Positions 7,284 through 15,009 of a DNA stretch of 56,010 nt are shown here, in pieces. The notes under the pieces were generated by a model. It was given only the letters and a program-made list of their open reading frames with translations, did no database searches and was not told the origin of the DNA. Source of the stretch: a virus; IMG/VR virus record IMGVR_UViG_3300012005_000008, positions 1-56,010 of that record; one strand, given 5' to 3'. Within the stretch, counting starts at the first letter, position 1. Each line of letters starts with the position of its first letter. Made by a program: the position numbers and the translations under genes.

Positions 7284-8144
7284 TTATCTCTTTACTGTTC
7301 GTGAAAGCGGCATCCTATGGGCGTGATAGTTATCAACCTGTTTAGGATTGGCTGGATTTAGGGCTGCATGTTGAGACATTATAACAGGCTCAGCACCCAT
7401 TGGGTTAGAAAGAACTCGCTCGCCCTTGACCTTATTTCGAAGAGCTAATCGTTCCTTAGACGGCATCGGATCTCCGATACTGCGGGAAGCTGCAGTTACT
7501 TGGGTCCAGCCAGTTGTAGTAGGATTGACATTGAAGAGCGAGATGTAACCGCCAGAGCCTAGCGTTAATGGGGCCGGCAGGGCATTTAAGAAGTCAACCT
7601 TACTTCCAGCCGGATAAGAAGATTCAAACCAACCAGGGTATACAAAATTTGCTACCTCAACGCTACCAATTTGATAACCTTCACCGTGTGCTTGCACGGG
7701 ATCACAAACCTCATAAGCAATTAATTGTCCAGTAGTTTGCGAGTCTTGGTTAAACGCTGCAAGTTCACAGTAAGGATCAACCAACATCTCAAGGATCTCG
7801 TGGCTAAAGACGACGGACCACGGAAAGTTAAAGTTTCCAGCAGTGTTGACGAATACTTTACCGAGAGGGTTACCTGTTGATGTTACGTCATGATATCCGA
7901 GCTCATTAGCTACGTCTGAGTTATCAAGGATAACGATCTGCCATTGGTTGTAGGCTCGGTGAACATCATAAACTTGTAGGTTGGCGTTGATACCCCACAC
8001 CGGAAAGAAATCACGTGTAATTTGAATCTGGATCGCCCGCATGGTGTTGCGTAGTTCATCGGCAGAAATTGTCGTGGACAAGTTATTGACGTAGATGTCG
8101 ATTCCACGTTGGCTCTCATAAAGGATGGCGGGCGTTTGTAACAT
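7284..8144 (-). CDS. Metalloprotease-like protein (HEILE motif)
   Basis: A 286-residue protein with a zinc-protease-like HEILEMLVDP (His115, Glu116, Glu119, Asp123) on a predicted helix, and a second acidic segment YEVCDP (144-149). It lacks the classical HExxH but resembles bacterial proteins with SHE-x2-EMLVDP. The C-terminal 70 residues are polar and may be a separate tail. No signal peptide is visible. A GATAAATAA motif on the minus strand lies about 22 bases before its ATG, which suggests late expression and a possible virion or lysis role. Catalysis is inferred, not shown. Confidence 0.65.
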   Translation of the reverse strand: MLQTPAILYESQRGIDIYVNNLSTTISADELRNTMRAIQIQITRDFFPVWGINANLQVYDVHRAYNQWQIVILDNSDVANELGYHDVTSTGNPLGKVFVNTAGNFNFPWSVVFSHEILEMLVDPYCELAAFNQDSQTTGQLIAYEVCDPVQAHGEGYQIGSVEVANFVYPGWFESSYPAGSKVDFLNALPAPLTLGSGGYISLFNVNPTTTGWTQVTAASRSIGDPMPSKERLALRNKVKGERVLSNPMGAEPVIMSQHAALNPANPKQVDNYHAHRMPLSRTVKR

Positions 8145-8165
8145 AGAAGACTCCAGTTAAGGAAG

Positions 8166-8173
8166 TTATTTAT
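8166..8173 (-). promoter_or_regulatory. Putative late promoter ATAAATAA (minus strand)
   Basis: Minus-strand ATAAATAA, 22 bases before the metalloprotease-like gene and overlapping the end of the gp46-like gene. It matches the TAAATA class seen before structural genes. Confidence 0.4.
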
Positions 8174-10056
8174 CCCTCTGGTTGTAGGATCAAGGTTGAG
8201 AATCCTTGTTCCTTCCTGATAACCATATTACGATCGCACCTTCCTTCGAACTCTGGACGGTGAGAGATGATATAGATTCCTAAGTTGTCATCCCATGCCT
8301 TATGTTTCAACAACGCGATCAAGCAATCTACGTCATTACCAGAGATGCTTCCTCCATCAACTTCATCGGTGAATAGAACATTAACCTTGGAGTGTAAGTA
8401 AGTTAGTACGTCTCGGAAGGATAGGCACAGAGCCAGGTTAAGCTTCTTCTTCTCTCCATTTGACAAATTGCCATGGTCTAGCGGTCGACCGATCTCGCTA
8501 ATCTCGCAAGTCATGTCAGGCTGAAATAGAACTACGTGAGGCAAGTTAAGCCTCTCGATGTAATAACCGATCCGCTTGTTGAGGTATGGTGTTGTGGTAG
8601 AGATCAGGTTCTTACGAACGTAAGAGTTCTTGTCCGTTAATAGCTTAACTAGAAACAACTGATGAGCTTGCAAGTTAACTAGATCATCGAGTGCCTTGTG
8701 ATCTATTGGGATCTCTCCTTCTTTTGCCAAGGCATCTATAACGTCGGTGTGAGGATTTTTCTCATCACGAAGCTTAATAAGTCTATCATTCATCGAAGAT
8801 ATAGCAGCTTGTGCGGTGACGTGATCTTTTAAGCTCTTGTATGAAAGAACAGATTGAAGTTCGGTTATCTCATCGCGTGCAATGATAATATTCTTTTTAA
8901 TAACATCGATATTATCACTTAGCTTCTTAACGTCAACTTGAACATCATGGTTGAACTCAGTGATTTGTTTCTTTATGGAATCCATCGCCGTAAATTTCTC
9001 GGCTAGCTGCTCTTCAAGACCAGCCTTCCCAACCTCTAGCTCGCTGATCTTTTTACCAGCTGCGGCGAATGATTGTAAGCAATACGGACACTTATCTTTC
9101 CTAAGGTGATCAAGTTCTCCAACAAGCTTGATTAACGCGCGATCAAGCTCTCCATATCTCCCCGTCTCGACTGTATACTCCGCTAGTAGAGGAGATTTTT
9201 CACGCTCTCGGCTCAGCTTTTGAGATGTTAGCTCTCGGCTCGACGATTCAAGCTCTGAAACGTCAGCGTTTAACTCAACTATTCGTTGGTGAAGCTGTTC
9301 TTCACTGTCAAAGTCGACATTCTCAATCGCGATGATAGTTTCTTCTAGCTTTTTAACATCGGCATCATGTGAAATGATCCATCGGTTAGCCCTATCATCA
9401 GCTTCCTTGACGCGCTTCCAAAAACCATCATTTTGAAGCTCTTGTTGTTTGATCAGAACCTTCATCAGGTCGATCGCCTTGGAGGTATCGGTGGACTGCT
9501 TCTTTAAGACGGCGGCTTTCCTCGATAGCATCGTGATCTTAAACAGCTCCTCGATCAGGGCTCGCTGGTCCCCGACAGATAAGTCAAGAAATGCTTTGGA
9601 GTTACCGTTAAACAGCACGATCTGGCTGAAGAGGTTGTAGGAGAAACCAATCAGCTCCTCGATCGCATCGTTGACGTTGCCGACCGAAGCTGGTGTGATA
9701 TCCTTCCCATTGTGAAATAGCTGTACACCGGTGTCTACTCCGCGGCGGCGGTGGATCATGTACTCCTGACCGCTCTTTTTAAAATACAACTGCGCTTCCA
9801 TCGACGTGTTCTTCTTGTCGTTAGTGCGATTGATCATCTTGTCCTTAGAGACCCCAGATGGGATCTTATCATACAGGCAATATGATACCACCGACATCGC
9901 GGTAGTTTTCCCTGCTCCAGATGATCCACCCTGGTCTAGGTTCTCTCCAACTATAAGGGTAGTCCCTCGCTGATTAAGTGGTATCTCCGTCCAAACATTC
10001 CCAAATGATTGGAAGTTCTTAAACCTGACCTTCTCAAAGATTGTCTCTTGGCTCAT
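8170..10056 (-). CDS. 46: Recombination endonuclease subunit, gp46/SbcC/Rad50-like ATPase
   Basis: A 628-residue SMC-type ATPase. Walker A is GENLDQGGSSGAGKTT (37-52). Two coiled-coil arms flank a CPYC zinc hook (323-326). The ABC signature LSNGEKKK is at 531-538, followed by Walker B VNVLFTDEVD (558-567) and a final His in the IISHR switch. It pairs with the Mre11-like gp47 encoded upstream to resect DNA ends during recombination-dependent replication. Small genes lie between the two subunits, as in T4. The start overlaps the stop of the 67-residue gene. Confidence 0.95.
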   Translation of the reverse strand: MSQETIFEKVRFKNFQSFGNVWTEIPLNQRGTTLIVGENLDQGGSSGAGKTTAMSVVSYCLYDKIPSGVSKDKMINRTNDKKNTSMEAQLYFKKSGQEYMIHRRRGVDTGVQLFHNGKDITPASVGNVNDAIEELIGFSYNLFSQIVLFNGNSKAFLDLSVGDQRALIEELFKITMLSRKAAVLKKQSTDTSKAIDLMKVLIKQQELQNDGFWKRVKEADDRANRWIISHDADVKKLEETIIAIENVDFDSEEQLHQRIVELNADVSELESSSRELTSQKLSREREKSPLLAEYTVETGRYGELDRALIKLVGELDHLRKDKCPYCLQSFAAAGKKISELEVGKAGLEEQLAEKFTAMDSIKKQITEFNHDVQVDVKKLSDNIDVIKKNIIIARDEITELQSVLSYKSLKDHVTAQAAISSMNDRLIKLRDEKNPHTDVIDALAKEGEIPIDHKALDDLVNLQAHQLFLVKLLTDKNSYVRKNLISTTTPYLNKRIGYYIERLNLPHVVLFQPDMTCEISEIGRPLDHGNLSNGEKKKLNLALCLSFRDVLTYLHSKVNVLFTDEVDGGSISGNDVDCLIALLKHKAWDDNLGIYIISHRPEFEGRCDRNMVIRKEQGFSTLILQPEG

Positions 10057-10237
10057 TCATTTCCCGTTCTTGTTCCCTGATCCAACGACGAGATTGTCTC
10101 GCCATTACCTTATGCTGAAGCGAATGAATGTTAATGCAGAATTCATCTGCTTCGCATGGATGCTCTCGAGGGAGAGCGCAGAATTTGTTCCACACGTCTC
10201 CGATCATTTTTATTAACTCATATTCATCATCAGTCAT
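10034..10237 (-). CDS. Conserved small phage protein
   Basis: A 67-residue protein starting MTDDEYELIKMIGDVWNKF and containing INIHSLQHKVMARQ. Similar short proteins are common in tailed phages, usually unassigned. It overlaps the gp46-like start by 23 bases, so the two are translationally linked. Function unknown. Confidence 0.7.
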   Translation of the reverse strand: MTDDEYELIKMIGDVWNKFCALPREHPCEADEFCINIHSLQHKVMARQSRRWIREQEREMNEPRDNL

Positions 10238-10241
10238 TGTA

Positions 10242-10442
10242 TCACCTAATGGTTGGTACTTCAGTTATTAAGAGCGCATCATCTGAATAGCCGCACTCAG
10301 GACACTTGTAACACCCGATCAACTCAAGGTTCTCTGCGGTGATCACCTCAACATGAAATTGACATATGCGCGCCCGGCCGAATGGTTGTGTCTTAATTGC
10401 GATTCCAGGAACCATTTCGACAGTACAACGTTCACAGATCAT
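10242..10442 (-). CDS. Small zinc-ribbon-like protein
   Basis: A 66-residue protein if translation begins at the ATG at 10442. That start gives a TGATG overlap with the previous stop; a start five codons upstream (10457) is also open. Cysteine pairs CERC near the N-terminus and CYKCPEC later could bind one zinc ion. It may be a nucleic-acid or protein adaptor, but the role is unknown. Confidence 0.6.
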   Translation of the reverse strand: MICERCTVEMVPGIAIKTQPFGRARICQFHVEVITAENLELIGCYKCPECGYSDDALLITEVPTIR

Positions 10443-10627
10443 CAAAATGATTTCCAATAATCACCCCAGCTTTGAAACCCTGGTGGTTTCCCACCGTACG
10501 CTTGCTCGCGGAGGTATTCACGAGCGCTGTAATAAGTTTCACCATGGTATTCCATGTAGACACGAATCTCATCATCAGTTGGTTCTTGGCACTTCATAAG
10601 TTCTTCGGTAGATAATTTAGTAATCAT
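10442..10627 (-). CDS. Small hypothetical protein
   Basis: A 61-residue acidic protein (MITKLSTEELMKCQEPTDDE) ending with an aromatic tail (SWGDYWKSF). The start overlaps the preceding stop by 4 bases. No family recognised. It belongs to the string of tiny genes between gp47 and gp46. Confidence 0.6.
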   Translation of the reverse strand: MITKLSTEELMKCQEPTDDEIRVYMEYHGETYYSAREYLREQAYGGKPPGFQSWGDYWKSF

Positions 10628-10878
10628 ACTGTCCCCATGAGAATATTTTTAATTTTGTCACTTTTATAAAGAGCTTGAAGTTCTTGAAGCATATCTATGC
10701 CATACGCTCCGTAGAGATCTTGACTTAGCTCGATTGTCATATGTGACATTAACCACTCATAGAAAACATAATCATCTAGCTTAAATGGAGCAAGCATTGC
10801 GTTGGGGGCTGTCCAACAGCCCTTATCACCATGAGACCAACGGCAATTAACGCAAGGCTCTAAAGGATTGCTCATCAA
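10624..10878 (-). CDS. Small Cys-containing hypothetical protein
   Basis: An 84-residue protein with CVNC and a later Cys near the N-terminus (CRWSHGDKGCW), a possible metal site. The remainder is helical. It is coupled by ATGA overlap to the gp47-like gene upstream. Function unknown. Confidence 0.6.
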   Translation of the reverse strand: MMSNPLEPCVNCRWSHGDKGCWTAPNAMLAPFKLDDYVFYEWLMSHMTIELSQDLYGAYGIDMLQELQALYKSDKIKNILMGTV

Positions 10879-11960
10879 TCTGTATCTCCTTCAATGGTTT
10901 CTACTACGATGTTCTTGTAAAGCTCTATCAGAGTGGCAACATCAACCTTTAAAGCCTTGTCATCTTTTGCTGCCTCAAGCTGCTTGATCACCATGTCATC
11001 AATGCTAGAAAAATCTACTCCGATGTCCTCGGTAACCTTAGCCGAGTCTCCCTCTAGTATCCCTTGCTTTGCGGCTCTATCTTCTTCTAGGATGAAATCT
11101 CGAAGCTGATAAGCTTCAATCATTCCATCCCGAAGCTCCTGGGCAGCTGAATAATCTAGTTCAACGTCGATTATACACTTCACTTTCATCTTAGGTTTCG
11201 GAGACCAGCTGTCAGCTATGACCTTTGTCAAGGAGGTTTTAAGATAAGATGGACAATCAGTCCAATTGTCAAAGACGACCTTATCTTGTTGAACGAAGTA
11301 GGTGCACATTCCTCGTTCATCATCGCTCGCATCACCGAAGTCCATTGGGAATGCGTTCCCAATGTAGATAACATTATCATTTGCTTGACGCTTGTGAAAG
11401 TGTCCAGAAAAGATCTTCTTTGGTCCATTGAACAGCTTATGATCTGGCCCATGCTCCATGACCGTATTATGTCCGGTGATGACGAAATTCTTAAACTCAA
11501 AGTGACCCAAAAACGCGTACATGTCATTATATTGAATCATGGCCGCGTATTCTGATTCAAACAAGAACGGAGAGAAAAGCAAGTTATCTACAACCGTAGG
11601 CTTGTCGATCACGATGATATTTGTCATCTCTTGGAACATTCTAACGGAATGAACATCCCTAGTGGTACGACGATGAAGGTCATGGTTACCCACTATAAAA
11701 TAAACTGGGATACCCAACGAATTGAGCATCTTTAACCCTTCATAAGAGTACTCCATAGTCTCGATGTTAATCGCCGATCGACTCTCAAACCAATCTCCCA
11801 AGAAGGCAACGTGAGAATAATCACCTGCCTTCTTGATCTTATCGCAAAACCACGTTATGTGATCTAAGCAATCTTGATTGTGAATCTTTGAGTTACTTCT
11901 TCGCCCGAAATGAATATCCGTAAACATCCCGATCTTTTTGAAGTCGACTGGTTTTTTCAT
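10875..11960 (-). CDS. 47: Recombination endonuclease subunit, gp47/SbcD/Mre11-like
   Basis: A 361-residue calcineurin-like phosphoesterase with all main motifs: DIH (15-17), GDWFE (55-59), GNHD (91-94) and GHFHKR (186-191). These residues coordinate two metal ions in Mre11/SbcD nucleases. The C-terminal ~140 residues are helical and would cap or contact the gp46-like ATPase. Together the pair makes 3' single strands for strand invasion. It overlaps its neighbours on both sides by 4 bases. Confidence 0.95.
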   Translation of the reverse strand: MKKPVDFKKIGMFTDIHFGRRSNSKIHNQDCLDHITWFCDKIKKAGDYSHVAFLGDWFESRSAINIETMEYSYEGLKMLNSLGIPVYFIVGNHDLHRRTTRDVHSVRMFQEMTNIIVIDKPTVVDNLLFSPFLFESEYAAMIQYNDMYAFLGHFEFKNFVITGHNTVMEHGPDHKLFNGPKKIFSGHFHKRQANDNVIYIGNAFPMDFGDASDDERGMCTYFVQQDKVVFDNWTDCPSYLKTSLTKVIADSWSPKPKMKVKCIIDVELDYSAAQELRDGMIEAYQLRDFILEEDRAAKQGILEGDSAKVTEDIGVDFSSIDDMVIKQLEAAKDDKALKVDVATLIELYKNIVVETIEGDTD

Positions 11961-12133
11961 TCTAAGTAGATAGTTTCAATTTGAACAAGTTCATTTGTGG
12001 CTAAAACTTGAACATCTGTCAAATTCATATTAACAAGAAGTGCTTCGACCATTTCCTTGATCTCGATTAATTGATATTTAGATGGATTTTGTCCAACCTT
12101 AACGTGTAAGAGAGTCTTTTGTTTGTTCAGCAT
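11957..12133 (-). CDS. Small hypothetical protein
   Basis: A 58-residue protein starting at ATG 12133 (MLNKQKTLLHVKVG), 8 bases after GGAGGA. An in-frame TTG two codons earlier is less likely. Mostly alternating hydrophobic/acidic sequence. It is coupled to gp47. No family recognised. Confidence 0.6.
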   Translation of the reverse strand: MLNKQKTLLHVKVGQNPSKYQLIEIKEMVEALLVNMNLTDVQVLATNELVQIETIYLE

Positions 12134-12135
12134 GA

Positions 12136-12540
12136 TCAAAATCCTCCAAGCGCGCCTGACAATCCAGCTGATCCACGTGGACCCTTAGAGCCACCTACGC
12201 CATAAGACGACGCTACAGCATCAAACTGTCCACGCCAACCCCACTTATCTTCAACATATTGACTAAATTCTTGAAGAGTGAGTGAGATAAGATCATCTTC
12301 AGACAGCTCAAGCATCGAGATAGCGGTGTTATAAGTTTCTTCCATTGAGTTTGGTTTAACACAATTGACAAATTGTTCTATCTCACCACCCTTCTCGGCT
12401 TGCTTAAGGTTTGCCTTCATCAGCTTGATGGCGGCGATTCGGTATGCTGCTAAGGAGGCTTCATATTCTTCAAGGTGGACCGTACGATTCGTCTTGATGA
12501 TCTCAAGGAGCTTCTTTCGCTCAATGTTTACTTCGCGCAT
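12136..12540 (-). CDS. Conserved phage hypothetical protein with glycine-rich tail
   Basis: A 134-residue protein. An N-terminal helical domain rich in Lys/Glu (IERKKLLEIIKTNR) is followed by an acidic middle, and it ends with a flexible Gly/Ser tail (GGSKGPRGSAGLSGALGGF). Proteins with this organisation occur in T4-like phages without known function. It lies between gp47 and gp55 in the same direction. Confidence 0.6.
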   Translation of the reverse strand: MREVNIERKKLLEIIKTNRTVHLEEYEASLAAYRIAAIKLMKANLKQAEKGGEIEQFVNCVKPNSMEETYNTAISMLELSEDDLISLTLQEFSQYVEDKWGWRGQFDAVASSYGVGGSKGPRGSAGLSGALGGF

Positions 12541-12565
12541 ATAATTTTTCCTATGGTTATGTGAT

Positions 12566-13237
12566 TTAAAACTTAAACAAGGTTTGCACCGTTACATCGA
12601 TCTTTTCAAGATCTACGTCATCTTCATCGATGATAAACTCTACTTCGATGTTGATGTCTGGTGCAACCCCCGTGGTGGCTAGCGCTAGCGCGGCAGCCTC
12701 AAGCTCTGCAGCTTCCTTATCAGCTAAAGCCTTGGCTGCTTCTTGGGCAACCCTGATCTTAGCTTCGGCGATCTGCGTGGTGAGCTCATTTAACTCAGCG
12801 GAATATTCCCCGCCTTGATTTCGCTGAACTTCATCGCTGAAGTTGTAGCTTGGATTTTCACCCATGTCGATCAACAATTGATCTCTGATCCTACGGTGTT
12901 TCCGTTCGATATTCAGAAACTGCAAAAACGAATTGTTAATACACGAGGTGTAGAATGAAAAGGGATTATCCGATTTTTCTGGATTAAACTTGAGGGCATT
13001 CTGACAAAGATTTGCAAGTGCTTCTGATACCATATCTTCACGATATGTGTAGCTAGAAAAACATGGTCTCATCGCGTACTTACGAGTCAGCATCATCAAC
13101 ATCTTGGCTAGCTCATCTGTCAACTTACCTTCTGACTTGGCCTTGATCACCTCTGGTAGTAGACGACTGTTGGTGAGGTAATACTTAGCGGTTACTTCGG
13201 GAGCATCCGAATTTTTGGTTCTTTTTGGGGCGGCCAT
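12566..13237 (-). CDS. 55: Late-transcription sigma factor, T4 gp55-like
   Basis: A 223-residue protein. The core REDMVSEALANLCQNALKF, then SFYTSCINNSFLQFL, matches sigma region 2 as seen in T4 gp55, which directs host RNA polymerase to TATAAATA late promoters with help from the sliding clamp. It is longer than T4 gp55 (185 residues) because of an Ala-rich helix (about residues 155-185) and an acidic segment before the hydrophobic end VTVQTLFKF, which may serve as the clamp-binding tail. TAAATA motifs ahead of structural genes in this window support the assignment. Confidence 0.9.
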   Translation of the reverse strand: MAAPKRTKNSDAPEVTAKYYLTNSRLLPEVIKAKSEGKLTDELAKMLMMLTRKYAMRPCFSSYTYREDMVSEALANLCQNALKFNPEKSDNPFSFYTSCINNSFLQFLNIERKHRRIRDQLLIDMGENPSYNFSDEVQRNQGGEYSAELNELTTQIAEAKIRVAQEAAKALADKEAAELEAAALALATTGVAPDINIEVEFIIDEDDVDLEKIDVTVQTLFKF

Positions 13238-13337
13238 TATTTTTTATTTCCTAGTGAGCGTTACCTCTTTGGTTACTATAACTTCTTAATTGTAACTTAA
13301 AATAGTTCCAGAGAGAATTTTTTGCAGACAATAATCT

Positions 13338-13345
13338 CATAAATA
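13338..13345 (+). promoter_or_regulatory. Putative late promoter CATAAATA
   Basis: TAAATA-type motif 31 bases before the ATG of the first gene of the baseplate operon, in the A/T-rich 138-base gap between gp55 and that gene. The remainder of the gap shows no gene. Confidence 0.55.
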
Positions 13346-13375
13346 GAGATTACAAGATATTTATGGAGCCACCAG

Positions 13376-13996
13376 ATGCACCTACATGAACTTTTCGAGG
13401 ATGAGCGCACCAATAAATTGGTTGTTGTGTACGGTGGCAGGTTTCAACCGTTCCATCGCGGTCACTACCACGTCTACCTCTGGCTCTGCAAGAAGTATGG
13501 TAAGGAGAACGTGTGGATCGCTACGTCCGATAAAACGAACTTTGATCCTAAAGACGGTGATATTTCTCCGTTCACCTACAAGGAGAAGTTGGAAATCATC
13601 ACAACTATTTATGGCATTGAACCACGCCGCATCGTTCAGTGTAAGAATCCAACGTTCAAGCCAACCGAGGTCTTCTCACAATATAAGGGATATGACTGTG
13701 TATACCTAGCTGCAGTAGGGAAGAAGGACATCGAACGATATAGCGAATCAAAGTTCTTTGAGCCGGTCCCAGATGACTTGGACGTTGACAAGATGATGAA
13801 CGTCAAGGAGAAGAAGGGGTATTACGTCGCCGTTCCTATGAAGGTCGATGGGATCTCAGGAACGCAGATCAGAGAAGAAATTAAAGACGCGAAGGATGAT
13901 GAAGAAAAGCATCGTAAGTTGTTTAAGAATTACTTTGGTAAGTATGATCCCGTGATCGCGGACCTGATCATCGCTAAGTTGAAGGAAGTTAAATGA
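13376..13996 (+). CDS. NMN adenylyltransferase-like nucleotidyltransferase
   Basis: A 206-residue protein of the nucleotidyltransferase alpha/beta phosphodiesterase superfamily. GGRFQPFHRGH (HxGH at 27-30) binds the ATP phosphates, and ISGTQIR (160-166) is the matching C-terminal motif. The closest fit is archaeal NadM/NadR-type NMN adenylyltransferase, which makes NAD+ from NMN and ATP; a cytidylyltransferase role cannot be excluded. The first 14 residues, MHLHELFEDERTNK, lie outside the fold and resemble the capsid-targeting leader of T4 Alt. It is the first gene of a late operon of baseplate proteins, which is unusual for a purely metabolic enzyme. Confidence 0.85.
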   Translation: MHLHELFEDERTNKLVVVYGGRFQPFHRGHYHVYLWLCKKYGKENVWIATSDKTNFDPKDGDISPFTYKEKLEIITTIYGIEPRRIVQCKNPTFKPTEVFSQYKGYDCVYLAAVGKKDIERYSESKFFEPVPDDLDVDKMMNVKEKKGYYVAVPMKVDGISGTQIREEIKDAKDDEEKHRKLFKNYFGKYDPVIADLIIAKLKEVK

Positions 13997-15009
13997 CATC
14001 TGGACCATTTACTGATATCTTAGAGGTTCCTCCAGTTGAGGACCTAACAATAGATACGTTCCCACCACCGTCTACGGAGCCACCGCTTTTAGACACGTTC
14101 AATTCTTTTTTCGATACGTACTCAATTCCATTGTCGAGCTTTACGGTTCCAGATCATTGTGCAACGTACATCCCAGATAATGACCATGATGGAAGTTGCA
14201 GGCTGATCATCACTCCAGAGCCGACGATGGGAGCTAAACAATGGACGTTTCGCGGAAAGTGGATCACGATCGGAGTTTATAGAGATGAGGGTCGACCGAC
14301 TAGCTATGACAATAACAATAATTTAGTTAACTTCTATGAAGATTATGTTGTTTTCAGGTTGTTGCCATCTTTTCGACTGATCCCTGTTTCTATCGTTAAT
14401 GAGCTATTAAATAACTCAGGCCCCTCAGTTTCTCTGTCTCATAGATCAATGGTTGAGATAACAACCGGAAATACTATGAGGGTAACTGGAACCATTTCCA
14501 AGGATACAAATTACCACTCGGCAAATAACCCATCAGTTGATAACTCTTCGATGCTAGCCCGCAGGTTTAACCAGCTTTATGATGAGCGAGGAGAACCTCT
14601 TCAGCTTTCATATGATGCGCTCGGGTACGCGATACAATCGTCATTGGTTGATAGTAAGTATAAAAATAACCCAGTGAAGCTTAATCCGCCATCTGATGGA
14701 CGATCTTCTGATCTACGAATTTTCGTCTATGATTACTATGGCGTAGATCTCAATGATCCAAACCGTGGTCCATACTTTAGGAGCGATTTAATTCAACGTT
14801 CAGGCCTTGGAAATATTAACAACATCAAGTACCAAACTGGCGCAGATGGACAACCACTGTACTCTGGAGGATTATATGATCACTTTGGAAATATAGTGGT
14901 AGGAATTCAAAGCAACAACGCTTTAGCGGTAAGACAACCGGTGATGCCGTTAACTATAGACCAGTTTAACCACCCTATCAAGTCTCCGCTCACAAATAGA
15001 GTATCCTAA
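13993..15009 (+). CDS. Putative virion structural protein
   Basis: A 338-residue, Pro/Ser/Asn-rich, beta-type protein overlapping its neighbours on both sides. The N-terminus is acidic and proline-rich (PPPSTEPPLLDTF). No family recognised. Its place between the late-promoter nucleotidyltransferase and gp48/54-like and gp53 genes makes a tail or baseplate role likely. Confidence 0.6.
   Translation: MTSGPFTDILEVPPVEDLTIDTFPPPSTEPPLLDTFNSFFDTYSIPLSSFTVPDHCATYIPDNDHDGSCRLIITPEPTMGAKQWTFRGKWITIGVYRDEGRPTSYDNNNNLVNFYEDYVVFRLLPSFRLIPVSIVNELLNNSGPSVSLSHRSMVEITTGNTMRVTGTISKDTNYHSANNPSVDNSSMLARRFNQLYDERGEPLQLSYDALGYAIQSSLVDSKYKNNPVKLNPPSDGRSSDLRIFVYDYYGVDLNDPNRGPYFRSDLIQRSGLGNINNIKYQTGADGQPLYSGGLYDHFGNIVVGIQSNNALAVRQPVMPLTIDQFNHPIKSPLTNRVS

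Noticed and set aside
13386-13709. 107-codon plus-strand ORF inside the nucleotidyltransferase gene
   Set aside because: Shadow frame rich in Arg/Ser/Thr; the true frame has an intact active site.
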